A stretch of DNA of 33,204 bases from RGIG3102 sp964507095 (lineage in GTDB: Bacteria; Bacillota; Clostridia; Oscillospirales; Ruminococcaceae). Shown here one piece after another: positions 7,490 to 15,792 of this stretch. The stretch is taken from contig CAZDOS010000017.1 of assembly GCA_964507095.1 (NCBI GenBank), forward strand, positions 1 through 33,204. The letters run 5' to 3'. A program made the translations under genes and the position numbers. Position 1 is the stretch's first letter. The number at the start of each line of letters is the position of its first letter. The notes beneath the pieces were generated by a model, which worked only from the letters and a program-made list of their open reading frames with translations, had not been told where the DNA came from and ran no database searches.

Positions 7490-7502
7490 CAAGGAGAATG
7501 TT

Positions 7503-8768
7503 ATGGCAAAACAGATTATTACCGGCCCAAGAGGCACCCAGGACGTTTCTCCGTATGACAGCTACAAATGGAACCTTCTCGAGGGAAAGCTCCGTGACAT
7601 AGTTGACCAGTACGGCTTCAAGGAGATAAGGGTACCTACCTTCGAGCACACCGAGCTGTTTTTGCGCGGTGTGGGAGACACGACGGATATCGTCAACAAG
7701 GAGATGTACACCTTCAATGATAAGGGCAACAGATCCATCACCTTAAGACCGGAAGGCACCAGCCCAACGGTCAGATCGGTCATCGAGCACGGCACCATGA
7801 ACCAGGGCTCACCTCTGAAGGCTTACTATATACTCTCATGCTTCAGGTATGAGAAGCCTCAGTCCGGAAGACTTAGGGAATTCCACCAGCTGGGCATAGA
7901 GCTCTTCGGAGCACAGGATTACACCGCTGATGCTGAGGTCATCGCAGTCGGACAGAAGGTCATGAACGATCTTGGAATCGGCGACAAGGTAAAGCTCAAC
8001 ATCAACTCCATCGGCTGTCCCAAGTGCAGACCTGCCTATCACAAGAAGCTGAAGGATTATTTCGCACGGTATAAGGATGAACTGTGCGAGGACTGCCAGG
8101 CGAGACTTGACAAGAACCCTCTCAGAATCCTTGACTGCAAGGTGGAGCGCTGCTCCGAGATCGCAAAGGGAGCGCCTATCGTTCTTGACAGCCTCTGCGA
8201 TGAATGCCGTGACCACTTTGAGGGACTCAAGAAGACCCTCACAGCAATGGGCATTGACTACTCAATCAATACAAAGATAGTCCGCGGACTTGACTACTAT
8301 ACAAAGACAGTGTTCGAATTCGTATATGACGGGATCGGAAGCCAGGGCACGGTGTGCGGAGGCGGAAGGTATGACGGACTGTTCGAGGAGATCGGCGGAC
8401 CTCATGTCCCTAGCGTCGGATTCGGCATGGGAATAGAGAGACTGCTGATGACTGTTGAGGCGGAAGGCAAGACTCTCGGCGATGATACTGTCCCTGATGT
8501 CTTCTTTGTAGGCATCGGGGAAGATGCAAAGGTATTTGCCTTTACACTGGCTGAAAAGGCCAGATATGAAGGATTCAGGGCTCAGAGCGACCTTATGAAC
8601 AGAAGCCTTAAGGCACAGATGAAGTATGCTGACAAGATCGGAGCAAGATTCACTGTCGTCATCGGCGATGAGGAGCTCAAGACCAGAAAAGCAATCGCAA
8701 AGAACATGGCCACTCAGGAACAGATCGAGATCAGTCTTGACGAGCCATTAAAAGATCAGTTGAAATAG
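7503..8768 (+). CDS. hisS: Histidyl-tRNA synthetase
   Basis: This 421-residue class II synthetase charges tRNA-His in the cytosol. The N-terminal GPRGTQDV block, motif 2 region RYEKPQSGRLREFHQLGIELFG near residues 110-135, and the histidine-binding IVRGLDYYTKTVFEF near 258-272 are all present. The C-terminal anticodon-binding domain runs from about residue 330. An insertion with CPKC, CEDC and CDEC pairs is typical of the Firmicute type. AAGGAG is placed six to seven bases before ATG. aspS follows after 11 bases, the usual hisS-aspS operon. Confidence 0.97.
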   Translation: MAKQIITGPRGTQDVSPYDSYKWNLLEGKLRDIVDQYGFKEIRVPTFEHTELFLRGVGDTTDIVNKEMYTFNDKGNRSITLRPEGTSPTVRSVIEHGTMNQGSPLKAYYILSCFRYEKPQSGRLREFHQLGIELFGAQDYTADAEVIAVGQKVMNDLGIGDKVKLNINSIGCPKCRPAYHKKLKDYFARYKDELCEDCQARLDKNPLRILDCKVERCSEIAKGAPIVLDSLCDECRDHFEGLKKTLTAMGIDYSINTKIVRGLDYYTKTVFEFVYDGIGSQGTVCGGGRYDGLFEEIGGPHVPSVGFGMGIERLLMTVEAEGKTLGDDTVPDVFFVGIGEDAKVFAFTLAEKARYEGFRAQSDLMNRSLKAQMKYADKIGARFTVVIGDEELKTRKAIAKNMATQEQIEISLDEPLKDQLK

Positions 8769-8779
8769 GGGAGAAAGAT

Positions 8780-10561
8780 ATGGATTCAATGGGAAATCTG
8801 CGCAGGACCCATTATTCTACCAGAGTCACCGAAGACATGATCGGCCAGGAAGTTGTAGTAGCCGGTTATGTCGCAAAGAGCAGGGACCTCGGTTCAGTAA
8901 TATTCTGCGATGTTAGAGACACTAAGGGCATCATTCAGCTCAACTTCAATGATGAGTGCCCGAGAGATGTTTTTGAGAAGGCAAAGACTCTCAGAAACGA
9001 ATATGTAGTTATGGCGAGAGGTATAGTCGCCGCGAGAGAGAGCGTCAACCGGAACATAGAGACCGGAAAGATCGAGATCCTTGTCAAGGAACTCAGGGTG
9101 CTCTCTGAGGCTGAGACAACTCCTTTCGAGATCAAGGACAATGTCAATGTCAACGACGAGCTCAAGCTCAAGTACAGATACCTTGACCTGAGAAGGACTG
9201 TTGCTCATGAAGGACTTATGATCCGTCACCGCATCGCCAAGATCGCCCGCGATTACTTCGATGACAATGACTTCGTTGAAATCGAAACTCCTATCCTTGT
9301 AAAGAGCACGCCTGAAGGCGCAAGAGACTACATCGTTCCGAGCCGCGTTCAGCCGAACAGATTCTTCGCTCTTCCTCAGAGCCCTCAGCTGTACAAGCAG
9401 CTGCTTATGCTCTCCGGATACGACAGATATTTTCAGCTGGCCAGATGCTTCAGAGATGAAGATCTGAGAGCGGACAGACAGCCTGAATTCACTCAGATAG
9501 ATATCGAGATGGCATATGTCGATGAGGTCGACATTCAGACAGTGAACGAAGGGTTCATCAAGAGAGTTTTCAAGGAAGTACTTGATGTCGATGTTCCTAC
9601 ACCGTTCCCAAGACTCACCTACAAGGATGCCATGGACAGGTACGGAAGCGACAAGCCTGATACGCGTTTCGAGATGAAGCTGTGCGACATTTCAGAGTGC
9701 GTTAAGGACACGGAGTTCTCCGTGTTCAAGTCAGCTATTGAAGAGGGTGGAAGCGTCAGATGCGTCGTCGCCAAGGGACTTGCAGACAAGTTCACCAGAA
9801 AGGAACTCGACAGGCTCGCACAGGTCGCAAAGACATACGGGGCAAAGGGTCTGGCTTACACAAGGCTCAACAAGGACGGCGTTTCATCAAGTTTTGAGAA
9901 GAACCTTACCGAAGACGAGATCAAGGCGATAAGAGAGAAGTGCGGTGCGCGGGAGAACGATGTGATTCTCGTAGTCGCTGACCGGGACAACAATGTCGTA
10001 TACGCTGCTCTTGGTGCCATCCGCCTTGACATAGGCAAGAAGTACGGTCTGTATGATCCCGAGAAGTTCAACTTCCTGTGGGTCACTGATTTCCCTCTCT
10101 TCGAGTGGGACAAGGAAGAAGGCAGATATGCAGCCGTGCATCATCCTTTCACATGCCCTAAGGATGAGGACATCGACAAGGTCGAGACCGATCCGGGCGC
10201 CTGCAGGGCCAAGGCATATGACATGGTCCTCAACGGCGTTGAACTGGGCGGCGGTTCAATAAGGATATCAAATCCTGAACTGCAGAGAAGGATGTTCAAG
10301 GTCCTCGGCTTCACCGAGGAGAGGATGCAGAACAGTTTCGGCTTCCTCATTGAGGCTTACAGATACGGCGCACCTCCTCACGGCGGCATGGCCTACGGCT
10401 TCGACAGGCTCTGCATGCTGATGGGCAGGAAGGACACCATCCGTGATGTCATCGCGTTCCCTAAGGTACAGAATGCAGGCGAGCTCATGACCGGATGTCC
10501 GGACATCGTCGAGCAGAAGCAGCTTGATGAGCTATACATCAGCCTCATAGAAAAGAAATAA
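8780..10561 (+). CDS. aspS: Aspartyl-tRNA synthetase (bacterial type)
   Basis: The 593-residue enzyme has the full bacterial AspRS layout: N-terminal OB-fold anticodon domain (about 1-110), class II core with motif 2 FRDEDLRADRQPEFTQIDIE near 218-237, a GAD insertion in the middle, and motif 3 AYGFDRLCMLMGRKD near 535-550. It charges tRNA-Asp. It may also be non-discriminating toward tRNA-Asn, which cannot be judged without knowing whether asnS or gatCAB are present in the genome. GGGGAG lies six bases before ATG at 8780. A strong terminator follows. Confidence 0.97.
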   Translation: MDSMGNLRRTHYSTRVTEDMIGQEVVVAGYVAKSRDLGSVIFCDVRDTKGIIQLNFNDECPRDVFEKAKTLRNEYVVMARGIVAARESVNRNIETGKIEILVKELRVLSEAETTPFEIKDNVNVNDELKLKYRYLDLRRTVAHEGLMIRHRIAKIARDYFDDNDFVEIETPILVKSTPEGARDYIVPSRVQPNRFFALPQSPQLYKQLLMLSGYDRYFQLARCFRDEDLRADRQPEFTQIDIEMAYVDEVDIQTVNEGFIKRVFKEVLDVDVPTPFPRLTYKDAMDRYGSDKPDTRFEMKLCDISECVKDTEFSVFKSAIEEGGSVRCVVAKGLADKFTRKELDRLAQVAKTYGAKGLAYTRLNKDGVSSSFEKNLTEDEIKAIREKCGARENDVILVVADRDNNVVYAALGAIRLDIGKKYGLYDPEKFNFLWVTDFPLFEWDKEEGRYAAVHHPFTCPKDEDIDKVETDPGACRAKAYDMVLNGVELGGGSIRISNPELQRRMFKVLGFTEERMQNSFGFLIEAYRYGAPPHGGMAYGFDRLCMLMGRKDTIRDVIAFPKVQNAGELMTGCPDIVEQKQLDELYISLIEKK

Positions 10562-10573
10562 GCGATAAGGCAG

Positions 10574-10627
10574 AAAAGTGCCGGACTCATCTGGGTTTTC
10601 CAGGGAGTCCGGCACTTTTGCTTTTTT
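10574..10627. terminator. Terminator after aspS, possibly bidirectional
   Basis: A 15-base-pair stem (AAAAGTGCCGGACTC at 10574-10588 with its complement at 10605-10619) encloses a smaller CTGG/CCAG hairpin. GCTTTTTT follows on the plus strand. The minus-strand tail is a weaker TTTT from the stem end. Confidence 0.85.
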
Positions 10628-10643
10628 CATACTTTTTCTTTGG

Positions 10644-11162
10644 TCAGTCAAACACTTTTGACAGGGACGGATTCTTTTCGATAAGCCTTACAAGGATGAG
10701 ACCGAGGATGCAGCTGAGAGCTTCTCCGATTCCGACACTGAGCGCCTGTCCCGCGAAAACTACAGGATTGAATCCGCCGCTTATCAGGACGCAGAGCTCC
10801 ATGCCGACCACTACCGCGTTGAGGATGATCGGAGGAAGCGCTGCGGCAACAGGAACATCCTTTGTCCTTACATTCCTGAGCATATATGTTGCTATGCCGG
10901 CGAACAGCGTTGCCATCGTCCCGAAGACTATGTCGAATGCGCCCAGCAGGTCCGCTCCTGTCATGACCCCGATGAGGTTAGTGAGGAAGCATCCGACTGT
11001 GATTCCGATGATGTTTTCCGGACCGAATACCGGAAGGAGCGTGAGTGCTTCACTGACCCTGACCTGTATAGAACTGAAGGAAAGGGGAGCGAGCAGCGTG
11101 CTCGTCACCGTATATATGGCAGCTATCATTGCCTGCCTTGTGATTATTTTTGCCTTGTTCAT
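10644..11162 (-). CDS. QueT-like ECF transporter S component
   Basis: The 172-residue integral membrane protein has five to six hydrophobic segments. It carries the block VRVSEALTLLPVFGPENIIG near residues 34-53, characteristic of the QueT (DUF988) family of ECF substrate-binding subunits. Family members are linked to queuosine-precursor uptake and need a separate EcfA/A'/T energising module, which is not in the window. I looked for a preQ1 riboswitch in the upstream 180 bases and saw none that fits, so the substrate assignment is by family only. The gene lies alone between two terminators. Confidence 0.8.
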   Translation of the reverse strand: MNKAKIITRQAMIAAIYTVTSTLLAPLSFSSIQVRVSEALTLLPVFGPENIIGITVGCFLTNLIGVMTGADLLGAFDIVFGTMATLFAGIATYMLRNVRTKDVPVAAALPPIILNAVVVGMELCVLISGGFNPVVFAGQALSVGIGEALSCILGLILVRLIEKNPSLSKVFD

Positions 11163-11252
11163 TTTCTACTCCGTTTCGTTTCAATGATATGTTTTTATAT
11201 ATTTTTAAGGCCGATGGCCGAAATAAGGATTCGCAAAGCCCGCAAAAGAAAA

Positions 11253-11278
11253 CAGCGAGGGAAAAGCGTCCCTCACTG
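11253..11278 (-). terminator. Terminator downstream of degV
   Basis: On the minus strand, CAGTGAGGG and CCCTCGCTG (11253-11261 with 11270-11278) form a stem followed by TTTTCTTTTG. A second, weaker hairpin (GCAGTGG...CCACTGTGC) lies closer to the degV stop. Confidence 0.8.
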
Positions 11279-11346
11279 TCAATAAACTCTGATCGGAAAG
11301 CTTTGGAAAGCACAGTGGAAAAGCTTTTGAAGGCCACTGCGGTCTT

Positions 11347-12201
11347 TTATTTACCTGTGTAAACGATGGCCAGGCAGTGATTGCCGGCATTGGTGGAAAC
11401 GGCGCTTCCAAGTTCGAAGGCCATCTTCGGCGGAACGCCGAGTTCCCTTTCACAGGCGGAGTACAGTTCTTTACCGTCCTCCTTTTGATTGTATGCTATC
11501 AGGTATTCTGTGGTGTTTCCCGCACGCTTCTTGAATTGAGCGATGAGATTGGGAATGACCAGCTTGTCCCCTCGGACCTTCTGAATGACTTCAGTGGTCC
11601 CGTGATCCATCAGGATGATAGGCTTAAGTCCGAGAAGTTCGCCTGCAAATGCAGCTGCAGCCGAGATCCTTCCGGATTTCTTCATGTATTTAAGTGTATA
11701 TGCGGTCAGCAGTATCTCACGGTGCCGGAATTCCTTCTCAAGATACGCGATGACTGTCTCTGGGGCAGCCCCCTGATCGATCATCCTGTCGGCATTCATG
11801 ACAGGCCATCCGTAACCCATCGAGAAACACTCGCTGTCCAGTATATGTATTTTCACATGTGACTCTGGATTCTCTTCGAAAAACATGTCCCTTGCCATGA
11901 CAGCGGCGTCATGGGTGGCACTTGAATTTCCGCAGATAGTGACAACGATGATGTCGCTAACTCCCTGTGCGGCGAAATACTCGAATCTCTCGCCGTAACG
12001 CATCATGGTGATGTGTGCGGTCTTCGGGATCTCACTGCAGGTCTCAAGCAGCTTTGAGTACTCCCTGAAGGAAATGTCCTTCCTTTCTTCGTAGCTTTTT
12101 CCGTCGACCGTAATGAAGAAGTTCAATATCTCAACGTTGTTCAGTTCTACCTTGAGAGGGATGTCACATGCAGAATCAGTTATGATCCTGATTTTGCTCA
12201 T
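11347..12201 (-). CDS. DegV family fatty-acid-binding protein
   Basis: The 284-residue protein belongs to the DegV/FakB family. Members bind a fatty acid and, with the kinase FakA, feed exogenous acyl chains into phospholipid synthesis. The N-terminal RIITDSACDIP, the ITMMRYGERFEYF region near residue 65 and ICGNSSATHDAA near 90-100 match the lipid-binding folds. A longer frame reaches 12261, but ATG at 12201 overlaps the trmL stop (ATGA) and has GGGAGA upstream. That gives translational coupling. No fakA is in the window. Confidence 0.88.
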   Translation of the reverse strand: MSKIRIITDSACDIPLKVELNNVEILNFFITVDGKSYEERKDISFREYSKLLETCSEIPKTAHITMMRYGERFEYFAAQGVSDIIVVTICGNSSATHDAAVMARDMFFEENPESHVKIHILDSECFSMGYGWPVMNADRMIDQGAAPETVIAYLEKEFRHREILLTAYTLKYMKKSGRISAAAAFAGELLGLKPIILMDHGTTEVIQKVRGDKLVIPNLIAQFKKRAGNTTEYLIAYNQKEDGKELYSACERELGVPPKMAFELGSAVSTNAGNHCLAIVYTGK

Positions 12202-12704
12202 TCTGTCTCCCAATCGTATTTGCTCAGTTTGCCCTGTGTCTCCAGACCTTCGAAATCCCACTGCCTGAGCACCTCGTATACGGCGATGGCAACGGTATTT
12301 GAAAGATTCAGGCTCCTCAGGTGTGGAGTCATAGGGACTCGCACGCAGTTGTCCTTGTTGGCATACAGTATATCCTCATCGATGCCCTTGTCCTCTCTGC
12401 CGAAAACTATGTAGCAGTTGTCCGGGTAGCTGATGTCGGTATATCTGTTCAATGCCTTTGTGGTGAAGTAGTAGCATATGCAGTCGGGGTTCCTGGCATA
12501 GAAATCCCGGACGTCATCATAATAAGTTATGTCGAGCTTGTCCCAGTAGTCGAGTCCGGCTCTTTTCAGCTTTCTGTCATCGATCTCGAAGCCGAGAGGG
12601 CCGACCAGATGGAGCCTTGCTCCGGTCACAGCGCAGGTCCTGGCGATATTGCCGGTATTCTGCGGAATCTGAGGCTCAAATAGTACTATATTGATCGTTT
12701 TCAT
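12198..12704 (-). CDS. trmL: tRNA (cytidine/uridine-2'-O-)-methyltransferase TrmL
   Basis: The 168-residue SPOUT methyltransferase has the family's three knot motifs: PQNTGNIARTC near residues 13-23, FGREDKGI near 96-103, and MTPHLRSLNLSNTVAIAVYE near 123-142. It methylates the 2'-O of the wobble nucleotide of some tRNA-Leu species, using SAM. A TTG at 12719 is in frame, but ATG at 12704 has TTGGAGAC at a good distance and gives the usual N-terminus MKTINIVLFEP. It heads an operon with the DegV gene. Confidence 0.93.
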   Translation of the reverse strand: MKTINIVLFEPQIPQNTGNIARTCAVTGARLHLVGPLGFEIDDRKLKRAGLDYWDKLDITYYDDVRDFYARNPDCICYYFTTKALNRYTDISYPDNCYIVFGREDKGIDEDILYANKDNCVRVPMTPHLRSLNLSNTVAIAVYEVLRQWDFEGLETQGKLSKYDWETE

Positions 12705-12742
12705 GTCGTCTCCAATCAAAAAAGCAGTACAACCGATTTATG

Positions 12743-12771
12743 ATTATACTACTTTTGAAATGAGTTTGGAA
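12743..12771 (-). promoter_or_regulatory. Promoter of trmL-degV
   Basis: On the minus strand, TTCCAA (12766-12771) and TATAAT (12743-12748) are 17 bases apart, about 40 bases upstream of the trmL start. Confidence 0.6.
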
Positions 12772-12828
12772 GAGCCTTAATTCAATTTTAATCAGAAGCC
12801 GTGTGCCGATGTGACATCGTCACTATAG

Positions 12829-13419
12829 CTATTTTACCTTGATGAGAAGTCCTGCCTTCTTCAGCGCAGGTCTTATCGCATTGAAAAGGAGCACTGCCGC
12901 GACCGTGTTGATAACAGCATTGATGATAGTCGTGTATGTGGTGACTGCGAGCAGAGCCTTTATGGCCTTTGCCGCCTGTTCGGCGTTAGGGAACAGGAAA
13001 GTGTACCATACATACTTGAGAGCAGGTTCGAACACGCAGTTGAATCCGAGACCGGCTATGGACGCGGCTGTAGTCCATTTGAGGATATCGGCCGGCTTCT
13101 TGTCTTCATCGCTGATATGTCCCAGCTTGTGGGCAACGAGTCCGACGATGAGACCGATCACGAACTTGGTTATGAATGTTCTGGGTGCGCTTGCTGCCCA
13201 GCCGCCGACAAGATCGGCAATGACAAGGCCTACGGCGCCTGCAAGGCCACCGTAAGTGCCGCCTAGAAGATAGGCTGCTATGACAACGAAAGCGTTGCCG
13301 AAGTGGACCTTGGTACCGCTGGCATTGAATGCAGGGAAGAGGGTATATCCGACAAAGCACAGCGCAGCCATGAGACCCGCCTCGACAAGTCTGAGTGTGT
13401 TGGTATTTCTGTTTTTCAA
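12829..13419 (-). CDS. ECF transporter S component, substrate unknown
   Basis: The 196-residue protein has about six hydrophobic helices. It resembles the ECF S-component superfamily (DUF1393/PF07155-like) in the N-terminal ALCFVGYTLF segment, the KVHFGNAFVVIAAYLLGGTYGG block near residues 37-58, and the following GAVGLVIADLVGG. Members import vitamins or precursors by docking to a shared EcfAA'T module. No vitamin riboswitch is seen in the short leader, so the substrate cannot be assigned. The start appears to be TTG at 13419, since the next Met is residue 16 within the first helix; GGGGCG lies about eight bases upstream. Confidence 0.75.
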   Translation of the reverse strand: MKNRNTNTLRLVEAGLMAALCFVGYTLFPAFNASGTKVHFGNAFVVIAAYLLGGTYGGLAGAVGLVIADLVGGWAASAPRTFITKFVIGLIVGLVAHKLGHISDEDKKPADILKWTTAASIAGLGFNCVFEPALKYVWYTFLFPNAEQAAKAIKALLAVTTYTTIINAVINTVAAVLLFNAIRPALKKAGLLIKVK

Positions 13420-13452
13420 AATGATCGCCCCATTCTGTTATTTTATGCCGAT

Positions 13453-13482
13453 ATTATACATCATTTTTGATATGATTGTGAA
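13453..13482 (-). promoter_or_regulatory. Promoter of the ECF S-component gene
   Basis: On the minus strand, TTCACA (13477-13482) and TATAAT (13453-13458) are 18 bases apart, about 33 bases before the TTG start. Confidence 0.6.
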
Positions 13483-13529
13483 CAGGTTTTTGCAAAGATA
13501 TTTGTAACGGCAAGAAGGATGAGTGACAA

Positions 13530-13561
13530 AAACAGGCAGTGCCCGAAGACACTGCCTGTTT
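13530..13561 (-). terminator. Terminator of the DUF4886-like gene
   Basis: AAACAGGCAGTG (13530-13541) pairs with CACTGCCTGTTT (13550-13561). Read on the minus strand it ends in TTTTTGTC. It lies just after the gene's stop. Confidence 0.85.
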
Positions 13562-13569
13562 GGCTGTTA

Positions 13570-14352
13570 TCAAAGACCTGCGTACTTGTCGACAAGTGCC
13601 TGAAGAGTTGCTGCCTTCTCAGGATCAAGAGCGAAGAAAGCTTCGTCCTTGTCTAAGACCGCATGGACCAGACCTCTGTACTTGGCCATTGCCTTGTCGC
13701 GGTATTCAGGCTCATCCGGATGCTCTCTCGCTTCTGCGAAGCCCTTCTGGATCTCAGCCCAGTCCTCTGCAGAGACAGGATATGTGTAGTAGCTGTTAGG
13801 TGCAAGACCTTTTACGCTCTCGCCGAAGATGGCCCGGTAGACGGCCATGGCTATCGTGTAGGATCCGTAAGGAGATGCGTGCTCGCCGTCTCTCCAGTAC
13901 ATGTCTATCTCAGGGTGGTTATAGAAGACATCCTCAAATACGTTTCCGGCATATGCCAGCTTTACACCGAACTGCTCGCTGAGCGTATTGTAGATATCGT
14001 ACATGCCCTTCTGATGATCAGGATCTCTCTTCTCGGCCCAAGGCATTGTCTGGATAGGAGTTACGCCGTTTGCTCGTGCAAGCTTGATGATCTTCTCGCC
14101 GTCCGCAAGGGTCTCTTCCTTTGGAGGGCAAGGTGAATGTGCGGCCTGCTGCATAACGATGTAGTCAAATCCGCCGTACATGAGAGCAAATCTCAACTCA
14201 GTGAACTGACCGTAATGCCATCCGTAGGTTACGCCGGGATGTGCCTGCATTGCCACTTCCACATCCTTACCGCGTTCCTTGCATATGTTTGCGAAGATCT
14301 GCGGCATGTCATTGTAGAAGGTATGGCTGTTTCCCAAGAATAATACTTTCAT
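13570..14352 (-). CDS. SGNH/DUF4886-like putative esterase
   Basis: The 260-residue protein has the DUF4886-type start MKVLFLGNSHTF, which supplies the SGNH block I serine (Ser9). A late DGEHASPYGSY near residues 177-187 supplies the Asp/His of block V. This supports an alpha/beta hydrolase-like (GDSL/SGNH) fold acting on an unknown ester. There is no signal peptide or transmembrane helix, so it is probably cytosolic, unlike many secreted relatives. It is monocistronic: GGAGG lies before ATG at 14352, it has a promoter at 14407-14434, and a terminator follows the stop. Confidence 0.8.
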   Translation of the reverse strand: MKVLFLGNSHTFYNDMPQIFANICKERGKDVEVAMQAHPGVTYGWHYGQFTELRFALMYGGFDYIVMQQAAHSPCPPKEETLADGEKIIKLARANGVTPIQTMPWAEKRDPDHQKGMYDIYNTLSEQFGVKLAYAGNVFEDVFYNHPEIDMYWRDGEHASPYGSYTIAMAVYRAIFGESVKGLAPNSYYTYPVSAEDWAEIQKGFAEAREHPDEPEYRDKAMAKYRGLVHAVLDKDEAFFALDPEKAATLQALVDKYAGL

Positions 14353-14406
14353 GATTACCTCCGTTTTGTGTTCCTTAATTTACTGTAATACAGTTTCGTT
14401 ATTTTC

Positions 14407-14434
14407 ATTATACTATATTTCCGGTCGCAATCAA
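14407..14434 (-). promoter_or_regulatory. Promoter of the DUF4886-like gene
   Basis: On the minus strand, TTGATT (14429-14434) and TATAAT (14407-14412) are 16 bases apart. Confidence 0.55.
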
Positions 14435-14481
14435 GCACATTTAATCCATCTGTTCATGTCGGGGAAAGCGGCAGCGCCGGT

Positions 14482-14510
14482 TTGCCTTGCTTGTCATAAG
14501 GTGCTAATAT
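14482..14510 (+). promoter_or_regulatory. Promoter of hom
   Basis: TTGCCT (14482-14487) and TAATAT (14505-14510) are 17 bases apart. The leader is about 20 bases and carries TTGGAGG. Confidence 0.5.
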
Positions 14511-14537
14511 ATATGCATCACAGCCTTGGAGGAAATA

Positions 14538-15731
14538 ATGGCAAACATAGCATTGCTGGGACATGGCGTAGTCGGAAGCGGCACTGCCAGAGTCCTTTTG
14601 GAGAAGAAAGAGGAGTGGCCGGCAAGAGTCGGAGAAGACCTGACACTCAAGTACATCTTTGTCAGGCACGATTATGACGTGGATTACAGAGACCTGTTCG
14701 TCTATGACATTGATACAATCCTTGACGACGATACGGTCGATGTTGTGGTGGAGGTAATGGGAGGGACCGATCCTGCATATAAATATGTCAAGGCAGCCCT
14801 CCAGAGAGGCAAGAGCGTCGTGACAAGCAACAAGCAGCTGGTTGCTGAGCATGGCTTCGAACTGATGAACATTGCCTTCGAGAAGAATGTCAATTTCCTG
14901 TTCGAGGGAGCGGTGGCAGGAGCAGTGCCTGTCATACATTCGATCAGAAACACCCTCATGGCCAACGATGTCAGGGAGATCTGCGGCATCATCAACGGAA
15001 CGACGAACTTCATACTGTCCAAGATGGTCAAGGAAGGAATGTCCTTTGATGACGCCCTGAAGGACGCGCAGCGGCTGGGCTATGCCGAGGCAGACCCTTC
15101 ACGGGACGTCGACGGACTGGATACCTGCAGGAAGATTTGCATACTTGCAACGCTGTGCTTCGGCAGCCATGTCTATCCGTTCGGAATTCACACTGAGGGG
15201 ATAAGGAAGGTTAGAATAGAGGACATCAGGATCCTTTCGGGACTCGGAAAGACCGTCAAGCTTCTCGGCTATGCCAGAAAGATGGAGGACGGACGGCTAT
15301 TCATCGGAACGGCGCCGTTCGTGGTCGACAGGGATGATATACTTTACAGCGTGTCAGATGCTTTCAATGCAGTAGAGATTGAGACGGACAATGCCGGCAC
15401 GCTCGGCTTTTTCGGAAGAGGAGCGGGAAGCCTTCCTACCGCAAGTGCAGTTGTGAATGACATCTGCGAATGTGTCAGCGCCATATCCACGCTGTATGCT
15501 CCGTGGATGGATGCGGGAAACGAGATACTGGACTTCGACTCTGTTCCGGGCACCTTCTATGTAAATGTCAAAGCCGGTAAGGACCTCGATCTGGACAGCA
15601 GATTCCTCGGAGCGACCGTCCTTTCAAGAAAGAACGGAGAAGTGGCCTTCACGGTCGACGGGATAACCAGGACGGACCTGGGCAGCAGGCTCGGCGACGC
15701 AGACGTGAACGCGGTCATCAGATACAAGTAA
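14538..15731 (+). CDS. hom: Homoserine dehydrogenase
   Basis: The 397-residue enzyme reduces aspartate semialdehyde to homoserine, the branch point to threonine and methionine. The Rossmann motif GHGVVGSG is at residues 8-15, GGTDPAYKYVKAALQRGKSV and VTSNKQLVAEHG lie near 75-105, and INGTTNFILSKM near 155. The catalytic ADPSRDVDGLDTCRK block is near 186-200. The region after about residue 325 is only about 70 residues and does not show a clear ACT signature, so feedback control may differ from the usual ACT-containing form. ATG at 14538 is preferred over TTG at 14526 because GGAGG lies between them. The gene converges on pyk through a shared terminator. Confidence 0.95.
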   Translation: MANIALLGHGVVGSGTARVLLEKKEEWPARVGEDLTLKYIFVRHDYDVDYRDLFVYDIDTILDDDTVDVVVEVMGGTDPAYKYVKAALQRGKSVVTSNKQLVAEHGFELMNIAFEKNVNFLFEGAVAGAVPVIHSIRNTLMANDVREICGIINGTTNFILSKMVKEGMSFDDALKDAQRLGYAEADPSRDVDGLDTCRKICILATLCFGSHVYPFGIHTEGIRKVRIEDIRILSGLGKTVKLLGYARKMEDGRLFIGTAPFVVDRDDILYSVSDAFNAVEIETDNAGTLGFFGRGAGSLPTASAVVNDICECVSAISTLYAPWMDAGNEILDFDSVPGTFYVNVKAGKDLDLDSRFLGATVLSRKNGEVAFTVDGITRTDLGSRLGDADVNAVIRYK

Positions 15732-15746
15732 AACAGCATAAAAAGA

Positions 15747-15786
15747 ATCGCACAGATCCCGTCATGAGACCTGTGCGATATTTTTC
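15747..15786. terminator. Bidirectional terminator between hom and pyk
   Basis: ATCGCACAG (15747-15755) pairs with CTGTGCGAT (15771-15779). ATTTTTC follows on the plus strand, and TTCTTTTT on the minus strand. Confidence 0.88.
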
Positions 15787-15792
15787 TTCTTG

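Noticed and set aside
7403..7502. Possible T-box leader for hisS-aspS
   Set aside because: The leader after the -10 is only about 45 bases and has no T-box sequence or specifier stem.
11163..11346. Possible preQ1 riboswitch upstream of the QueT-like gene
   Set aside because: The hairpins present are a terminator and a short GGCC stem; the A-rich tail and conserved loop bases expected for preQ1-I are not visible.
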